From: a virus
Strand: one strand, 5' to 3'
DNA: 28,442 nucleotides
Virus record (IMG/VR): IMGVR_UViG_3300030060_001868
Coordinates: 1-28,442 of that record
Under the pieces are notes generated by a model, which was given only the letters and a program-made list of their open reading frames with translations, ran no database searches and was not told the origin of the DNA. Positions within the stretch are counted from its first letter, which is position 1. Each line of letters starts with the position of its first letter. This document shows, piece by piece, positions 22,680-28,442 of this stretch. The position numbers and the translations under genes are program-made.

Positions 22680-23024
22680 ATGGATGTCAAAAAGGTAATA
22701 AGTTTTGACAAAGGAGTAGTATGGAAAAGTGACCATACTTCAAACCCTTATGCAATCGTTTTAAAGGCAAAAAAAATATGGAGATTTACAAAAACAGAAA
22801 ACCCTAAATCTTATGATTTTTTTGTAAAATTAATTGATGAAAATGCGACAATTTTTAAATGGGGTTTACAAAAACAAAAATCATTTAAAGTATTTTATCA
22901 CAATGAATACTGTTATTTTTACTCTCCTAATGATATAATATATAGGGTGGTTATCAAAGAAGAAGATAAAAAGAAAAAAGTAAAAAAAACAAAAAAAAGT
23001 AAAAAAGATAAAATGGTGTATTAA
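22680..23024 (+). CDS. Hypothetical protein with a lysine-rich tail
   Basis: A 114-residue basic protein. The ordered part (1-90) shows alternating aromatic and charged residues (KSYDFFVKLIDENATIFKWG, then FKVFYHNEYCYFYSPNDIIY), suggesting a small beta-sheet domain. The end is a run of lysines (KKKKVKKTKKSKKDKMVY). The ATG at 22680 is used; the ATG at 22676 gives only a short frame. Stop and next start overlap (TAATG). Not recognised; possibly a virion or DNA-contact protein. Confidence 0.6.
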   Translation: MDVKKVISFDKGVVWKSDHTSNPYAIVLKAKKIWRFTKTENPKSYDFFVKLIDENATIFKWGLQKQKSFKVFYHNEYCYFYSPNDIIYRVVIKEEDKKKKVKKTKKSKKDKMVY

Positions 23025-23317
23025 TGAATAAAAAAGACCCATTAAAAGGAACAGGGAAGAAACCAAAAGGAAGTGGCAGAAGATTATATACGGATGAAAA
23101 CCCTAAAGACACAGTACGAATAAAATTTAAAACACCTACTGATGCAAGAGAAACTGTTAAGAAAGTAAAAAAATTAAATAAATCTTTTGCAAGAAAAATA
23201 CAAATATTAACAGTTATGGAGCAAAGAGCAAAAGTTATGGGAAAATCTAAAGTAGTAGAAATAGCAAAAAAAGGTAAAGAATCAATTAGAAGAGAAAAAC
23301 AAAGGAGCACCGCATAA
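23024..23317 (+). CDS. Small basic hypothetical protein
   Basis: A 97-residue protein, mostly Lys/Arg with helical regions. The start DPLKGTGKKPKGSGRRLYTD is glycine- and lysine-rich. The helix RETVKKVKKLNKSFARKIQI (about 42-61) and the C-terminal helix (VVEIAKKGKESIRREKQRS) follow. There is no cysteine. Coupled to both neighbours by overlapping start or stop codons. DNA-interacting role is possible from charge, nothing more. In composition it is similar to the two-cysteine cluster but lacks the cysteines. Confidence 0.6.
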   Translation: MNKKDPLKGTGKKPKGSGRRLYTDENPKDTVRIKFKTPTDARETVKKVKKLNKSFARKIQILTVMEQRAKVMGKSKVVEIAKKGKESIRREKQRSTA

Positions 23318-23481
23318 TGTCAAAAATTATTACTTTTATACCAGAGCCTAAAGAAGAATATAATTTAGAAAATCAAAGATTAATAAATTTAGCGATCACA
23401 CAAATTATAGATAAACTAAATACTTCTTATCAACAAGAAATCAAAAACGAACAACAAGCATTTGAGTTTTTTATATCATGA
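23317..23481 (+). CDS. 54-aa hypothetical protein
   Basis: A 54-residue frame whose ATG overlaps the previous stop (TAATG) and whose TGA overlaps the next ATG (ATGA). AAAGGAG lies 13-19 nt upstream. It starts MSKIITFIPEPKEEYNLENQ and continues with an acidic helix (LAITQIIDKLNTSYQQEIKN), ending AFEFFIS. It fills the space exactly, which is the main evidence. No function is apparent. Confidence 0.6.
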   Translation: MSKIITFIPEPKEEYNLENQRLINLAITQIIDKLNTSYQQEIKNEQQAFEFFIS

Positions 23482-23819
23482 CGATACAATTTAAAAATGC
23501 TGGTTTTAATTTAACCACCACTGGTACAACTTCTGTTTTAACAGCTCCTACTAATGGGAGATGTTTAGTAAAACAAATACAAGCACATAATGGTTCAACA
23601 GGAAATGTAAATTTATCAACGCAAGTAACTGATACGAGTGCTACAGCAACTTTTAGAATAGATAATGCATCTATTGCAGCTAATACAACAAGACAAATAA
23701 TATCGCAAACTTTAGTATTAGAAGAGGGTGATGTTATAAAAATGACCGCTGGTACAGCAAACGAAATACAAGGTATTATATCGTATGCTTTATTGGATAG
23801 GTCGCAAGAAAATGGTTAG
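23478..23819 (+). CDS. Small virion-type protein
   Basis: A 113-residue beta-rich protein starting MTIQFKNAGFNLTTTGTTSV. It has one Cys in GRCLVKQIQAHNGSTGNVNL (about 28-47), then TFRIDNASIAANTTRQIISQ and TLVLEEGDVIKMTAGTANEI, a jelly-roll-like pattern. I associate this with small structural proteins in marine phages. It is similar in length and beta pattern to the protein at 10282. Its end overlaps the hydroxylase start by 8 nt (ATGGTTAG). Confidence 0.6.
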   Translation: MTIQFKNAGFNLTTTGTTSVLTAPTNGRCLVKQIQAHNGSTGNVNLSTQVTDTSATATFRIDNASIAANTTRQIISQTLVLEEGDVIKMTAGTANEIQGIISYALLDRSQENG

Positions 23820-24381
23820 CAAACTTTCAGATTCTATTTTTTTACTAAAAAGTTTTGTCACAAAAGATTGGGCAAACAATATAGTGAAGTATGCTGATTT
23901 AGTTTGCAAACAAAAAGCAACAGTATTGGGAGAAAAAAAACATATTAAAGATACTAAGATCAGAGATGTTTTAACATATGGGTTTAGCGAAAATGTTGAA
24001 CAAGATATAATTTATTTAAATTATTTAGTAGATGTTATATCTAAAGCACTAGAAGAATACATGAAGTTTTTTACTTATATAAATCCTCGTATGCGTATGG
24101 ACAGTGCTAACCTTTTAAAATATGAAGTTGGTAATTATTATAAAACACATATAGATGCTCATACCTCTGTAAACCGAATCGTTTCTGTAATTATTAATTT
24201 AAATCAAGATTACGAAGGCGGTGGTATAATTTTTTATGAAAATAAAACGAGAGTGCCATATACTAAATGTGAGTTAAAAACTGGGGATTTGCTTATGTTT
24301 CCGAGCACTTTTCTATATCCACACAGTGTGCAACCCATAACTAAAGGTAATCGATATTCTATAGTTGCATGGTTGAATTAA
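23812..24381 (+). CDS. 2OG-Fe(II) oxygenase (prolyl 4-hydroxylase-like)
   Basis: A 189-residue dioxygenase of the prolyl 4-hydroxylase-like family, which uses 2-oxoglutarate, O2 and Fe(II). The iron ligands appear as H113 and D115 in THIDAH and H171 in YPHSVQP. The 2-oxoglutarate contact is R181 in GNRYSIVAW. YEVGNYY (104-110) and the strand VSVIINLNQDYEGGGIIFYE (124-143) are typical. The frame also reads from an ATG at 23785, but that lies deep in the previous gene; the ATG at 23812 has an 8-nt overlap and is more likely. The substrate is unknown: a virion or fibre protein, host protein or modified base are all possible. It begins the accessory block. Confidence 0.85.
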   Translation: MVSKLSDSIFLLKSFVTKDWANNIVKYADLVCKQKATVLGEKKHIKDTKIRDVLTYGFSENVEQDIIYLNYLVDVISKALEEYMKFFTYINPRMRMDSANLLKYEVGNYYKTHIDAHTSVNRIVSVIINLNQDYEGGGIIFYENKTRVPYTKCELKTGDLLMFPSTFLYPHSVQPITKGNRYSIVAWLN

Positions 24382-24388
24382 TATCTTG

Positions 24389-24418
24389 TTGACATTATGT
24401 GATAAGATTTGATATAAT
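24389..24418 (+). promoter_or_regulatory. Consensus sigma70 promoter for the 264-aa gene
   Basis: TTGACA (24389-24394), an 18-base spacer and TATAAT (24413-24418) are both perfect consensus hexamers. Eight bases after the hydroxylase stop, it precedes CAAAGGA and the ATG at 24441. A start upstream at 24399 lies inside the promoter and is unlikely. The region from the -10 box to the start codon resembles the promoter at 8906. Confidence 0.85.
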
Positions 24419-24440
24419 AAGTTATAACAAAGGAAAAAAA

Positions 24441-25235
24441 ATGACAAACAATTATTATTACATTACAACTGGACAATTTCAAAGAGTTGAACTTTACGAT
24501 ATAGCTAATGCCAAATCGCATTACTATTCAACTGGTGGCAATAAAATGTATGTTTTGAGACATTCATTTGAAGATTATAATGGTACAGTTAAAGATTGGT
24601 ATGTTAAGACTTTATCTAAAAATATAGATGTTGCAATCGAGAAAGCTAAAGAATGGGTCAAAGAAAATGGTGAAAAAAATCACGATTTAATAATTAATAG
24701 CGATTATCAAGAAGTAGACCCTAATGACACAATTCCTCAATGGGTTAAAGATATTAAAAAAAGCAATCAAATAGAAAAGGATAAAGCAAAAGAACGAGTA
24801 AAGAAATGGGAAGCTGAGAAAAAACAAAGAGAATTAGAGAAAGAGAAAAAACATAAAAATATTTTATCAGAATTATCTAAATCTGAGTATGTGGGTCAAC
24901 CTAAAGATAGATTGGAAAAAAAACTCACTGTTACATTTTTTAAATGTAAAGAAGTAGACCCTTATTGTTATGGAGCTGCTTCTTATGTGAATATTATTAC
25001 TTTAGTAGATGAAGAAAAAAATATTTATTCTTATATTGGTACATCTGACTTAGGTTGTGATGAGGAGCTTGTCGGTAAAACTTTTAACATAAAATTTACA
25101 GTAAAAAAACATTCTTTATATACACCTAAATTTGCAAGAGACTATCACGACTTTAATGAAGGAGAGTACACAAGAAAATATGATTTTAAAGGTGCAAAGC
25201 AAACTATAATACAAAGACCTAAAGTAATAAATTAG
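24441..25235 (+). CDS. Hypothetical protein of the second promoter-gene-terminator unit
   Basis: A 264-residue protein that I cannot place in a family. Residues 1-85 look like a small folded domain with NYYYITTGQFQRVELYDIAN, AKSHYYSTGGNKMYVLRHSF and DVAIEKAKEWVKENGEKN. A highly charged coiled coil covers about 105-150 (EKDKAKERVKKWEAEKKQRE). A C-terminal beta-like domain follows (about 160-264), with KEVDPYCYGAASYVNIITLV and DLGCDEELVGKTFNIKFTVK, perhaps OB-like. Start at 24441 is chosen from AAAGGA and the promoter. The stop lies within its terminator. Own promoter and terminator suggest expression independent of the late operon. Function unknown. Confidence 0.75.
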   Translation: MTNNYYYITTGQFQRVELYDIANAKSHYYSTGGNKMYVLRHSFEDYNGTVKDWYVKTLSKNIDVAIEKAKEWVKENGEKNHDLIINSDYQEVDPNDTIPQWVKDIKKSNQIEKDKAKERVKKWEAEKKQRELEKEKKHKNILSELSKSEYVGQPKDRLEKKLTVTFFKCKEVDPYCYGAASYVNIITLVDEEKNIYSYIGTSDLGCDEELVGKTFNIKFTVKKHSLYTPKFARDYHDFNEGEYTRKYDFKGAKQTIIQRPKVIN

Positions 25236-25250
25236 GTCTTTTATTTTTTT
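25213..25250 (+). terminator. Intrinsic terminator overlapping the stop of the 264-aa gene
   Basis: A 10-bp stem, AAAGACCTAA (25213-25222) with TTAGGTCTTT (25232-25241), a 9-base loop and a T-rich run to 25250. The stop codon TAG (25233-25235) is part of the stem. Confidence 0.85.
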
Positions 25251-25302
25251 ATGTAGTGTGATACTTTATAATTAATTTTTATTCAAATCTAATCTCCAAT
25301 TC

Positions 25303-25330
25303 AACCCTAACTATTTAGTTAGGGTTTTTT
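25303..25330 (+). terminator. Second, tandem intrinsic terminator
   Basis: A perfect 10-bp stem, AACCCTAACT (25303-25312) with AGTTAGGGTT (25317-25326), a 4-base loop ATTT and T6 (25325-25330). With the hairpin 90 nt upstream it gives a tandem stop before the next gene. Confidence 0.9.
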
Positions 25331-25331
25331 A

Positions 25332-25360
25332 TTGATATATCCTTAAATTTATGCGATATT
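25332..25360 (+). promoter_or_regulatory. Candidate promoter for a possibly leaderless transcript
   Basis: TTGATA (25332-25337, five of six), 17 bases, GATATT (25355-25360, four of six) begins right after the tandem terminators. A start point about seven bases downstream of the -10 box would fall at the ATG 25368, which has no ribosome site. It is weak, but something must restart transcription here. Confidence 0.3.
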
Positions 25361-25367
25361 AAGTGCT

Positions 25368-25562
25368 ATGAAAATAATTCACTGTGCATCTGAAACCACT
25401 TATCGTAACAAGAAAACAAATACTGTATACAAAACTAAAGAAGATGCAGAGCATGATGTCAACAATCCTAACACAGACACTAAGCAAGAAGATATAGCAG
25501 TAGACACAAAAATTATAGTACCACCAGAAGCATTACAACTAAAAAGCGACACAAAAGAATGA
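25368..25562 (+). CDS. Small acidic hypothetical protein
   Basis: A 64-residue protein of a type I associate with marine phages. It reads MKIIHCASETTYRNKKTNTV, then YKTKEDAEHDVNNPNTDTKQ, where the repeated YRNKKTNTVYKTKEDAEHD is a small Cys-containing beta-helix motif. The rest is acidic. It lacks a ribosome site, and the stop overlaps the SET-domain gene (ATGA). Function unknown. Confidence 0.65.
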   Translation: MKIIHCASETTYRNKKTNTVYKTKEDAEHDVNNPNTDTKQEDIAVDTKIIVPPEALQLKSDTKE

Positions 25563-25876
25563 AAGTAAAATACGATAGGTTTTACTATAAACCATTGCCA
25601 GAGGAAGTGTACATAGATAAAAGTAAAATAGAAGGACATGGTATTTTTGCATCTTGTGAAATAAAAGCAAAACATGATTTAGGAAGCACACACATTAAAG
25701 TACCTATGATAGTTGGATATATAAGAACACCTTTAGGTGGATTTATAAATCACTCTAACAAACCAAATTGTTATTTATGCGTCACGCAAGATTGGGATGA
25801 TTATGTGGTATACAATGTAATAACATCACGAAAAATAAAAAAAAATGAAGAAATAGTATTGGAGTATGGAAGATGA
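25559..25876 (+). CDS. SET-domain protein (putative lysine methyltransferase)
   Basis: A 105-residue minimal SET domain. SKIEGHGIFASCEIKAKHDL (22-41) holds the N-terminal G-x-G of the SAM site. GGFINHSNKPNC (60-71) is the knot motif NHS-xx-PNC (N64, H65, S66, N70, C71), which contacts SAM. The end, IKKNEEIVLEYGR (93-105), gives the conserved E-I-x-x-x-Y (Y103). These are the family signatures. Compared with eukaryotic SET proteins the inserts and post-SET zinc region are missing. Such small SET proteins occur in bacteria and phages; the substrate is unknown (capsid, host or DNA-binding protein). It is coupled to the glycosyltransferase by ATGA. Confidence 0.85.
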   Translation: MKVKYDRFYYKPLPEEVYIDKSKIEGHGIFASCEIKAKHDLGSTHIKVPMIVGYIRTPLGGFINHSNKPNCYLCVTQDWDDYVVYNVITSRKIKKNEEIVLEYGR

Positions 25877-26802
25877 CACCACAAGGCGGAACAGAAATAC
25901 AACATAGATTTTTAGAACATTATGTTGATGAGGATTTACTTAAACATTTTCAGATATGTACTTCTATACCAGATAAAATACCTACAGATAATAATAAAAT
26001 AAATATACTGTGGCAAAAAAATAGTTATGACCAACCTAATATAGCACCTTGGTTTAAAGATAAAACTAACCACAGTAAGTACGATTGGTATATTTTTAAT
26101 TCACATTGGAACTATGAAAAGTTTCGATATATGTTTGATATACCTTTACATAAATGCCATGTCATAAAAAATGGTGTTAACAATTTTCCAGTACGAACAG
26201 AATTTAAAAAAGGCAACAGAGTGCGTATGTTGTTTCATGTTACACCTTGGAGAGGACTAAATGTGTTGTTAGGTGCAATGTCGTTACTAAAAGATTGTAA
26301 TGTTGAAGTAGATGTATTTAGTTCCTGTAAAATTTATGGAGAAGATTTTGCTAAACAAAATGAAAGTGCGTATGAGCCATTGTATGAACAAGCTAGAAAA
26401 TTAGAGAATGTAAATTATATTGGTTACAAAGAGCATTCTTTTATACAAAAATTTATGTATCGCTATCATATGTTTGCATATCCTAGTATCTGGGAGGAGA
26501 CTAGTTGTAACTCAGCATTAGAAGCTATGGCGAGTGGTTTGTATTGTATTGTAACAAATTATGGTGCACTATATGAAACTTGTTCTGAGTTTCCCATCTA
26601 TGTTACATACGATAAGAATTTTAAAAACTTGTCTCTTGCATTTGCTCATGCGATACGAGAAGCAGTGGACATGATGCACGAACCAGAGATACATGAACAC
26701 TTAATTATGCAACAAGAGTTTATTAAACGATTTTACAGTTGGGAAAAGAAAAAGTTAGAGTGGACTAGTTTTTTACAAGGAGTGTTGAGTGCAAAAAAAT
26801 AG
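25873..26802 (+). CDS. Glycosyltransferase, GT4-like (GT-B fold)
   Basis: A 309-residue glycosyltransferase in the GT4 style. The N-terminus TPQGGTEIQHRFLEHYV (2-18) matches the family's G-G glycine pair. WYIFNSHWNYEKFRYMF and HVIKNGVN (96-103) mark the linker. The C-terminal donor site has VTPWRGLNVLLGAMSLL (123-139) and the EX7E motif in WEETSCNSALEAMASGL (207-223, E209 and E217). GT4 enzymes use nucleotide sugars and retain the anomer. It is shorter than the usual 350-400 aa, and starts without much of an N-terminal Rossmann domain. Acceptor unknown; could be host glycan, virion protein or a hydroxylated residue made by the nearby oxygenase. Confidence 0.85.
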   Translation: MTPQGGTEIQHRFLEHYVDEDLLKHFQICTSIPDKIPTDNNKINILWQKNSYDQPNIAPWFKDKTNHSKYDWYIFNSHWNYEKFRYMFDIPLHKCHVIKNGVNNFPVRTEFKKGNRVRMLFHVTPWRGLNVLLGAMSLLKDCNVEVDVFSSCKIYGEDFAKQNESAYEPLYEQARKLENVNYIGYKEHSFIQKFMYRYHMFAYPSIWEETSCNSALEAMASGLYCIVTNYGALYETCSEFPIYVTYDKNFKNLSLAFAHAIREAVDMMHEPEIHEHLIMQQEFIKRFYSWEKKKLEWTSFLQGVLSAKK

Positions 26803-27601
26803 CGAAGTTATTGATCTAGAAAAAAAAGATATTCGTTTATTTGTTGCAACACCAGTACATAGCGATGTAACTATACACTATATGCAATCTGTAATTAAAT
26901 TACAAACTATGTGCCATCAAAAAAATGTATCGTTTACTTTACAATTAATGAAATCAAGTTTAGTAACACAAGGTAGAAATTTATGTGTAGCACAATTTTT
27001 AGATAGTGATTTTACACATTTGCTTTTCATAGATAGTGACATTCTATTTAGTGCTGATTCTATATTTAAGATGATAGAAAAAGATATGGATTTACTTAGT
27101 ATACCTTATCCAATGAAAATAGTGCAATGGGAAAAAATATTTAATAAACATAAAGATTATCCAGATAGAACTATATTAGAAGCTAGTACCAGTGGTAATA
27201 TGTTTCCAGTAAGAATAAAAGACCAAGAACACGATATTAAAGTAGATAATGAAATGATTGAATTATCACATACACCTACTGGATGTTTAATGTTACAAAG
27301 AAGTGTATTAGAAAAAATGATTAAACACTATCCAGAGTTGAATATCCGCCAAGAAACTGTGGTTGACGGAGAAAAGATATTAAAACCTAATCTCTATAAT
27401 TTTTTTGATACTTACTACGATAAAGAAACTAAGCGATACTATGGTGAGGATTTTGCTTTTTCTAGGCTATGGAATAAAATTGGTGGTAAGTGTTATGCTC
27501 TAATAACAGAATATATTACCCATGTCGGTGAGTTCCAATACACTGGTAGACTTATTGACGAAATGATTCCCCAAAGTATTGATACTTCGCCTAAGAAATA
27601 G
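26789..27601 (+). CDS. Glycosyltransferase, GT-A fold
   Basis: A 270-residue protein with a GT-A-like nucleotide-sugar site. DIRLFVATPVHSDVTIHYMQ (14-33) opens the fold. LVTQGRNLCVAQFLDSD (58-74) and LLFIDSDILFS (78-88) follow, the latter with the DxD metal motif D82-S83-D84. The C-terminal part has TPTGCLMLQRSV and YYGEDFAFSRLWNKIGGKCY, a GxxF-type acceptor region with ED. It may belong to GT2 or a related family (Anp1-like). The GTG start is preceded by AAGGAG at 6 nt spacing, and it overlaps the GT4 gene by 14 nt, so both are co-translated. The two may act in series on one acceptor. Confidence 0.8.
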   Translation: MQKNSEVIDLEKKDIRLFVATPVHSDVTIHYMQSVIKLQTMCHQKNVSFTLQLMKSSLVTQGRNLCVAQFLDSDFTHLLFIDSDILFSADSIFKMIEKDMDLLSIPYPMKIVQWEKIFNKHKDYPDRTILEASTSGNMFPVRIKDQEHDIKVDNEMIELSHTPTGCLMLQRSVLEKMIKHYPELNIRQETVVDGEKILKPNLYNFFDTYYDKETKRYYGEDFAFSRLWNKIGGKCYALITEYITHVGEFQYTGRLIDEMIPQSIDTSPKK

Positions 27602-27607
27602 TAGAAT
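27579..27607 (+). promoter_or_regulatory. Candidate sigma70-like promoter before the last gene
   Basis: TTGATA (27579-27584), a 17-base spacer and TAGAAT (27602-27607), each five of six consensus bases, lie across the glycosyltransferase stop. A transcript would begin about 25 nt before the ATG at 27640. AT-rich sequence makes chance matches possible. Confidence 0.4.
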
Positions 27608-27639
27608 ATACCTAACAAATATATATATAGGAGAAATTT

Positions 27640-28442
27640 ATGACACCTTTAATACCCATAGCTGCTGGAGTAGGAAGTTTTCTCTTAGCAAAAGCAAGTG
27701 GAGCAAGTAATAGAGATGCATTAATAGCTGGTGGGATAGGTGCTTTAGGTGCTTATGGTTTAGCAGGTGGTCAATTTGGAACTGGTAAGGCATTATTAAC
27801 AGGAGCAGATGCAACTACAAAAGCTGGATTGTTAGGTATTGGAGCACAATCAGCACCAGTGGCAATAGCAGGAGGATTAGGAGCAGGAACTTTAGTAAGT
27901 GGTATGATGCAACCAAAACCAGCACCAGTAGATATGTCTGGACAACAATTTAAAACAGGTTTTCAAGGTGTTGACCCACAAGCATACGCACAAGCCACAG
28001 AAAATTTACAAGGAATTACACAAACCGCATCCTACGCACCAGACCCCTCGCAACAAGGTACAGTGACACCTAGTGTATATGATTTTGATAATACACAAAT
28101 GTACACAGCGAAAGAAGGAGGGTTAGCTGAGATAAAAAGATTTAAAGAAGGTGGAGTAAATTACTTACCTAGTAAAAAAGAACACGATGAGGGCGATGTT
28201 AATAATTATGTAAGAGCTACTGGATATGTAGAAGATGGTAGTGGAACTGGTGACAAAGATACAGATACCATGTTAGCACAATTAGCAGATGGTGAGTTTG
28301 TAAGTAGAGCAGATGCGGTATTAGGTGCTGGTATTATGGAAGGAGCAAACCCAGAAGATTTTAAAGAGATGAGAAAAATGGGAGCAAAGTTTTTTTATAA
28401 ACAACAAGACCAGTTGAAGAGAATATACGATATTACTTCATG
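27640..28442 (+). CDS. Glycine/alanine-rich virion-type protein (partial, 3' end cut)
   Basis: An open frame of 267 codons with no stop before the window ends. TAGGAG precedes the ATG. Residues 1-90 are Ala/Gly-rich with hydrophobic stretches (PIAAGVGSFLLAKASG; LIAGGIGALGAYGLAGG; PVAIAGGLGAGTLVSGMM), as in an amphiphilic or membrane-active internal virion protein. A Gln/Pro-rich linker leads to a charged domain with DTDTMLAQLADGEFVSRADA (about 205-225), a motif I know from marine-phage virion proteins near the tail end. The last visible part (EMRKMGAKFFYKQQDQLKRIYDITS as two segments) is helical. It could be an ejection protein that crosses the membrane. Partial at the 3' end. Confidence 0.65.
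   Translation, partial: MTPLIPIAAGVGSFLLAKASGASNRDALIAGGIGALGAYGLAGGQFGTGKALLTGADATTKAGLLGIGAQSAPVAIAGGLGAGTLVSGMMQPKPAPVDMSGQQFKTGFQGVDPQAYAQATENLQGITQTASYAPDPSQQGTVTPSVYDFDNTQMYTAKEGGLAEIKRFKEGGVNYLPSKKEHDEGDVNNYVRATGYVEDGSGTGDKDTDTMLAQLADGEFVSRADAVLGAGIMEGANPEDFKEMRKMGAKFFYKQQDQLKRIYDITS

Noticed and set aside
23785-24381. Upstream start (23785) for the hydroxylase
   Set aside because: It would overlap the previous gene by 35 nt with no ribosome site. ATG 23812 gives an 8-nt overlap and a natural N-terminus.
24399-25235. Upstream start (24399) for the 264-aa gene
   Set aside because: It lies between the -35 and -10 boxes of a perfect promoter. The ATG at 24441 has AAAGGA just before it and fits the transcript.
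1-28442. tRNA genes, integrase or attachment sites
   Set aside because: I saw no cloverleaf-like arm pattern, integrase motif or flanking direct repeat by eye. A tRNA scan would settle the first point.

Overview
This window is a stretch of an AT-rich tailed-phage genome, roughly one third G+C by eye. All 48 genes I can support lie on the + strand. They are packed end to end, and many stop and start codons overlap (ATGA, TAATG). The portal, adaptor and nozzle genes resemble the P22-like/short-tailed (podovirus) type, no tape-measure gene is seen, and the small-protein repertoire looks like that of uncultured marine phages. The host cannot be named from the sequence. A Pelagibacter-like or other low-GC marine bacterium would fit, but that is inference. 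Both ends cut through genes: a C-terminal tail at the left and a virion-type protein running off the right.

Layout. 1-4612: end of an upstream gene, a micro-ORF with an AT-hook-like motif, a hypothetical protein, the portal protein, a class I methyltransferase-like protein, a 3-TM holin-like protein and small basic proteins. 4609-5782: an MT-A70 adenine methyltransferase and a GroES-type co-chaperonin, just before the head genes. 5792-8771: scaffold-like protein, a conserved hypothetical, a head protein and the major capsid protein, ending in a clear terminator. 8906-9559: a two-gene insert with its own promoter and terminator (moron-like). 9649-12895: decoration-type virion proteins, an M15 peptidase (endolysin candidate) with a 42-aa membrane protein, a run of four small basic proteins each with exactly two cysteines, and a protein with an EF-hand loop. 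12904-14618: adaptor and head-tail connector proteins. 14636-20491: virion and tail fibre proteins, including a protein with a cupredoxin-like domain plus nine VTGV repeats, and LamG-like and SPRY-like fibre proteins separated by an in-frame double stop. 20496-23819: a large tail nozzle/stabilisation-like protein and small genes. 23812-27601: an accessory block with a 2OG-Fe(II) oxygenase, a second promoter-gene-terminator unit, a SET-domain protein and two glycosyltransferases. 27640-end: a partial glycine/alanine-rich virion-type protein.

How it fits together. Portal, scaffold, co-chaperonin, capsid, adaptors and nozzle build the particle. Holin and M15 peptidase would open the cell. LamG, SPRY and fibre proteins would contact the host. 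The methyltransferases, hydroxylase, SET protein and glycosyltransferases could modify DNA, protein or host glycan. The most distinctive sequence-level features are the two independent transcription units with near-identical promoter-to-start leaders, the type-1-copper-like ligand set in a virion protein, and the cluster of two-cysteine basic proteins.
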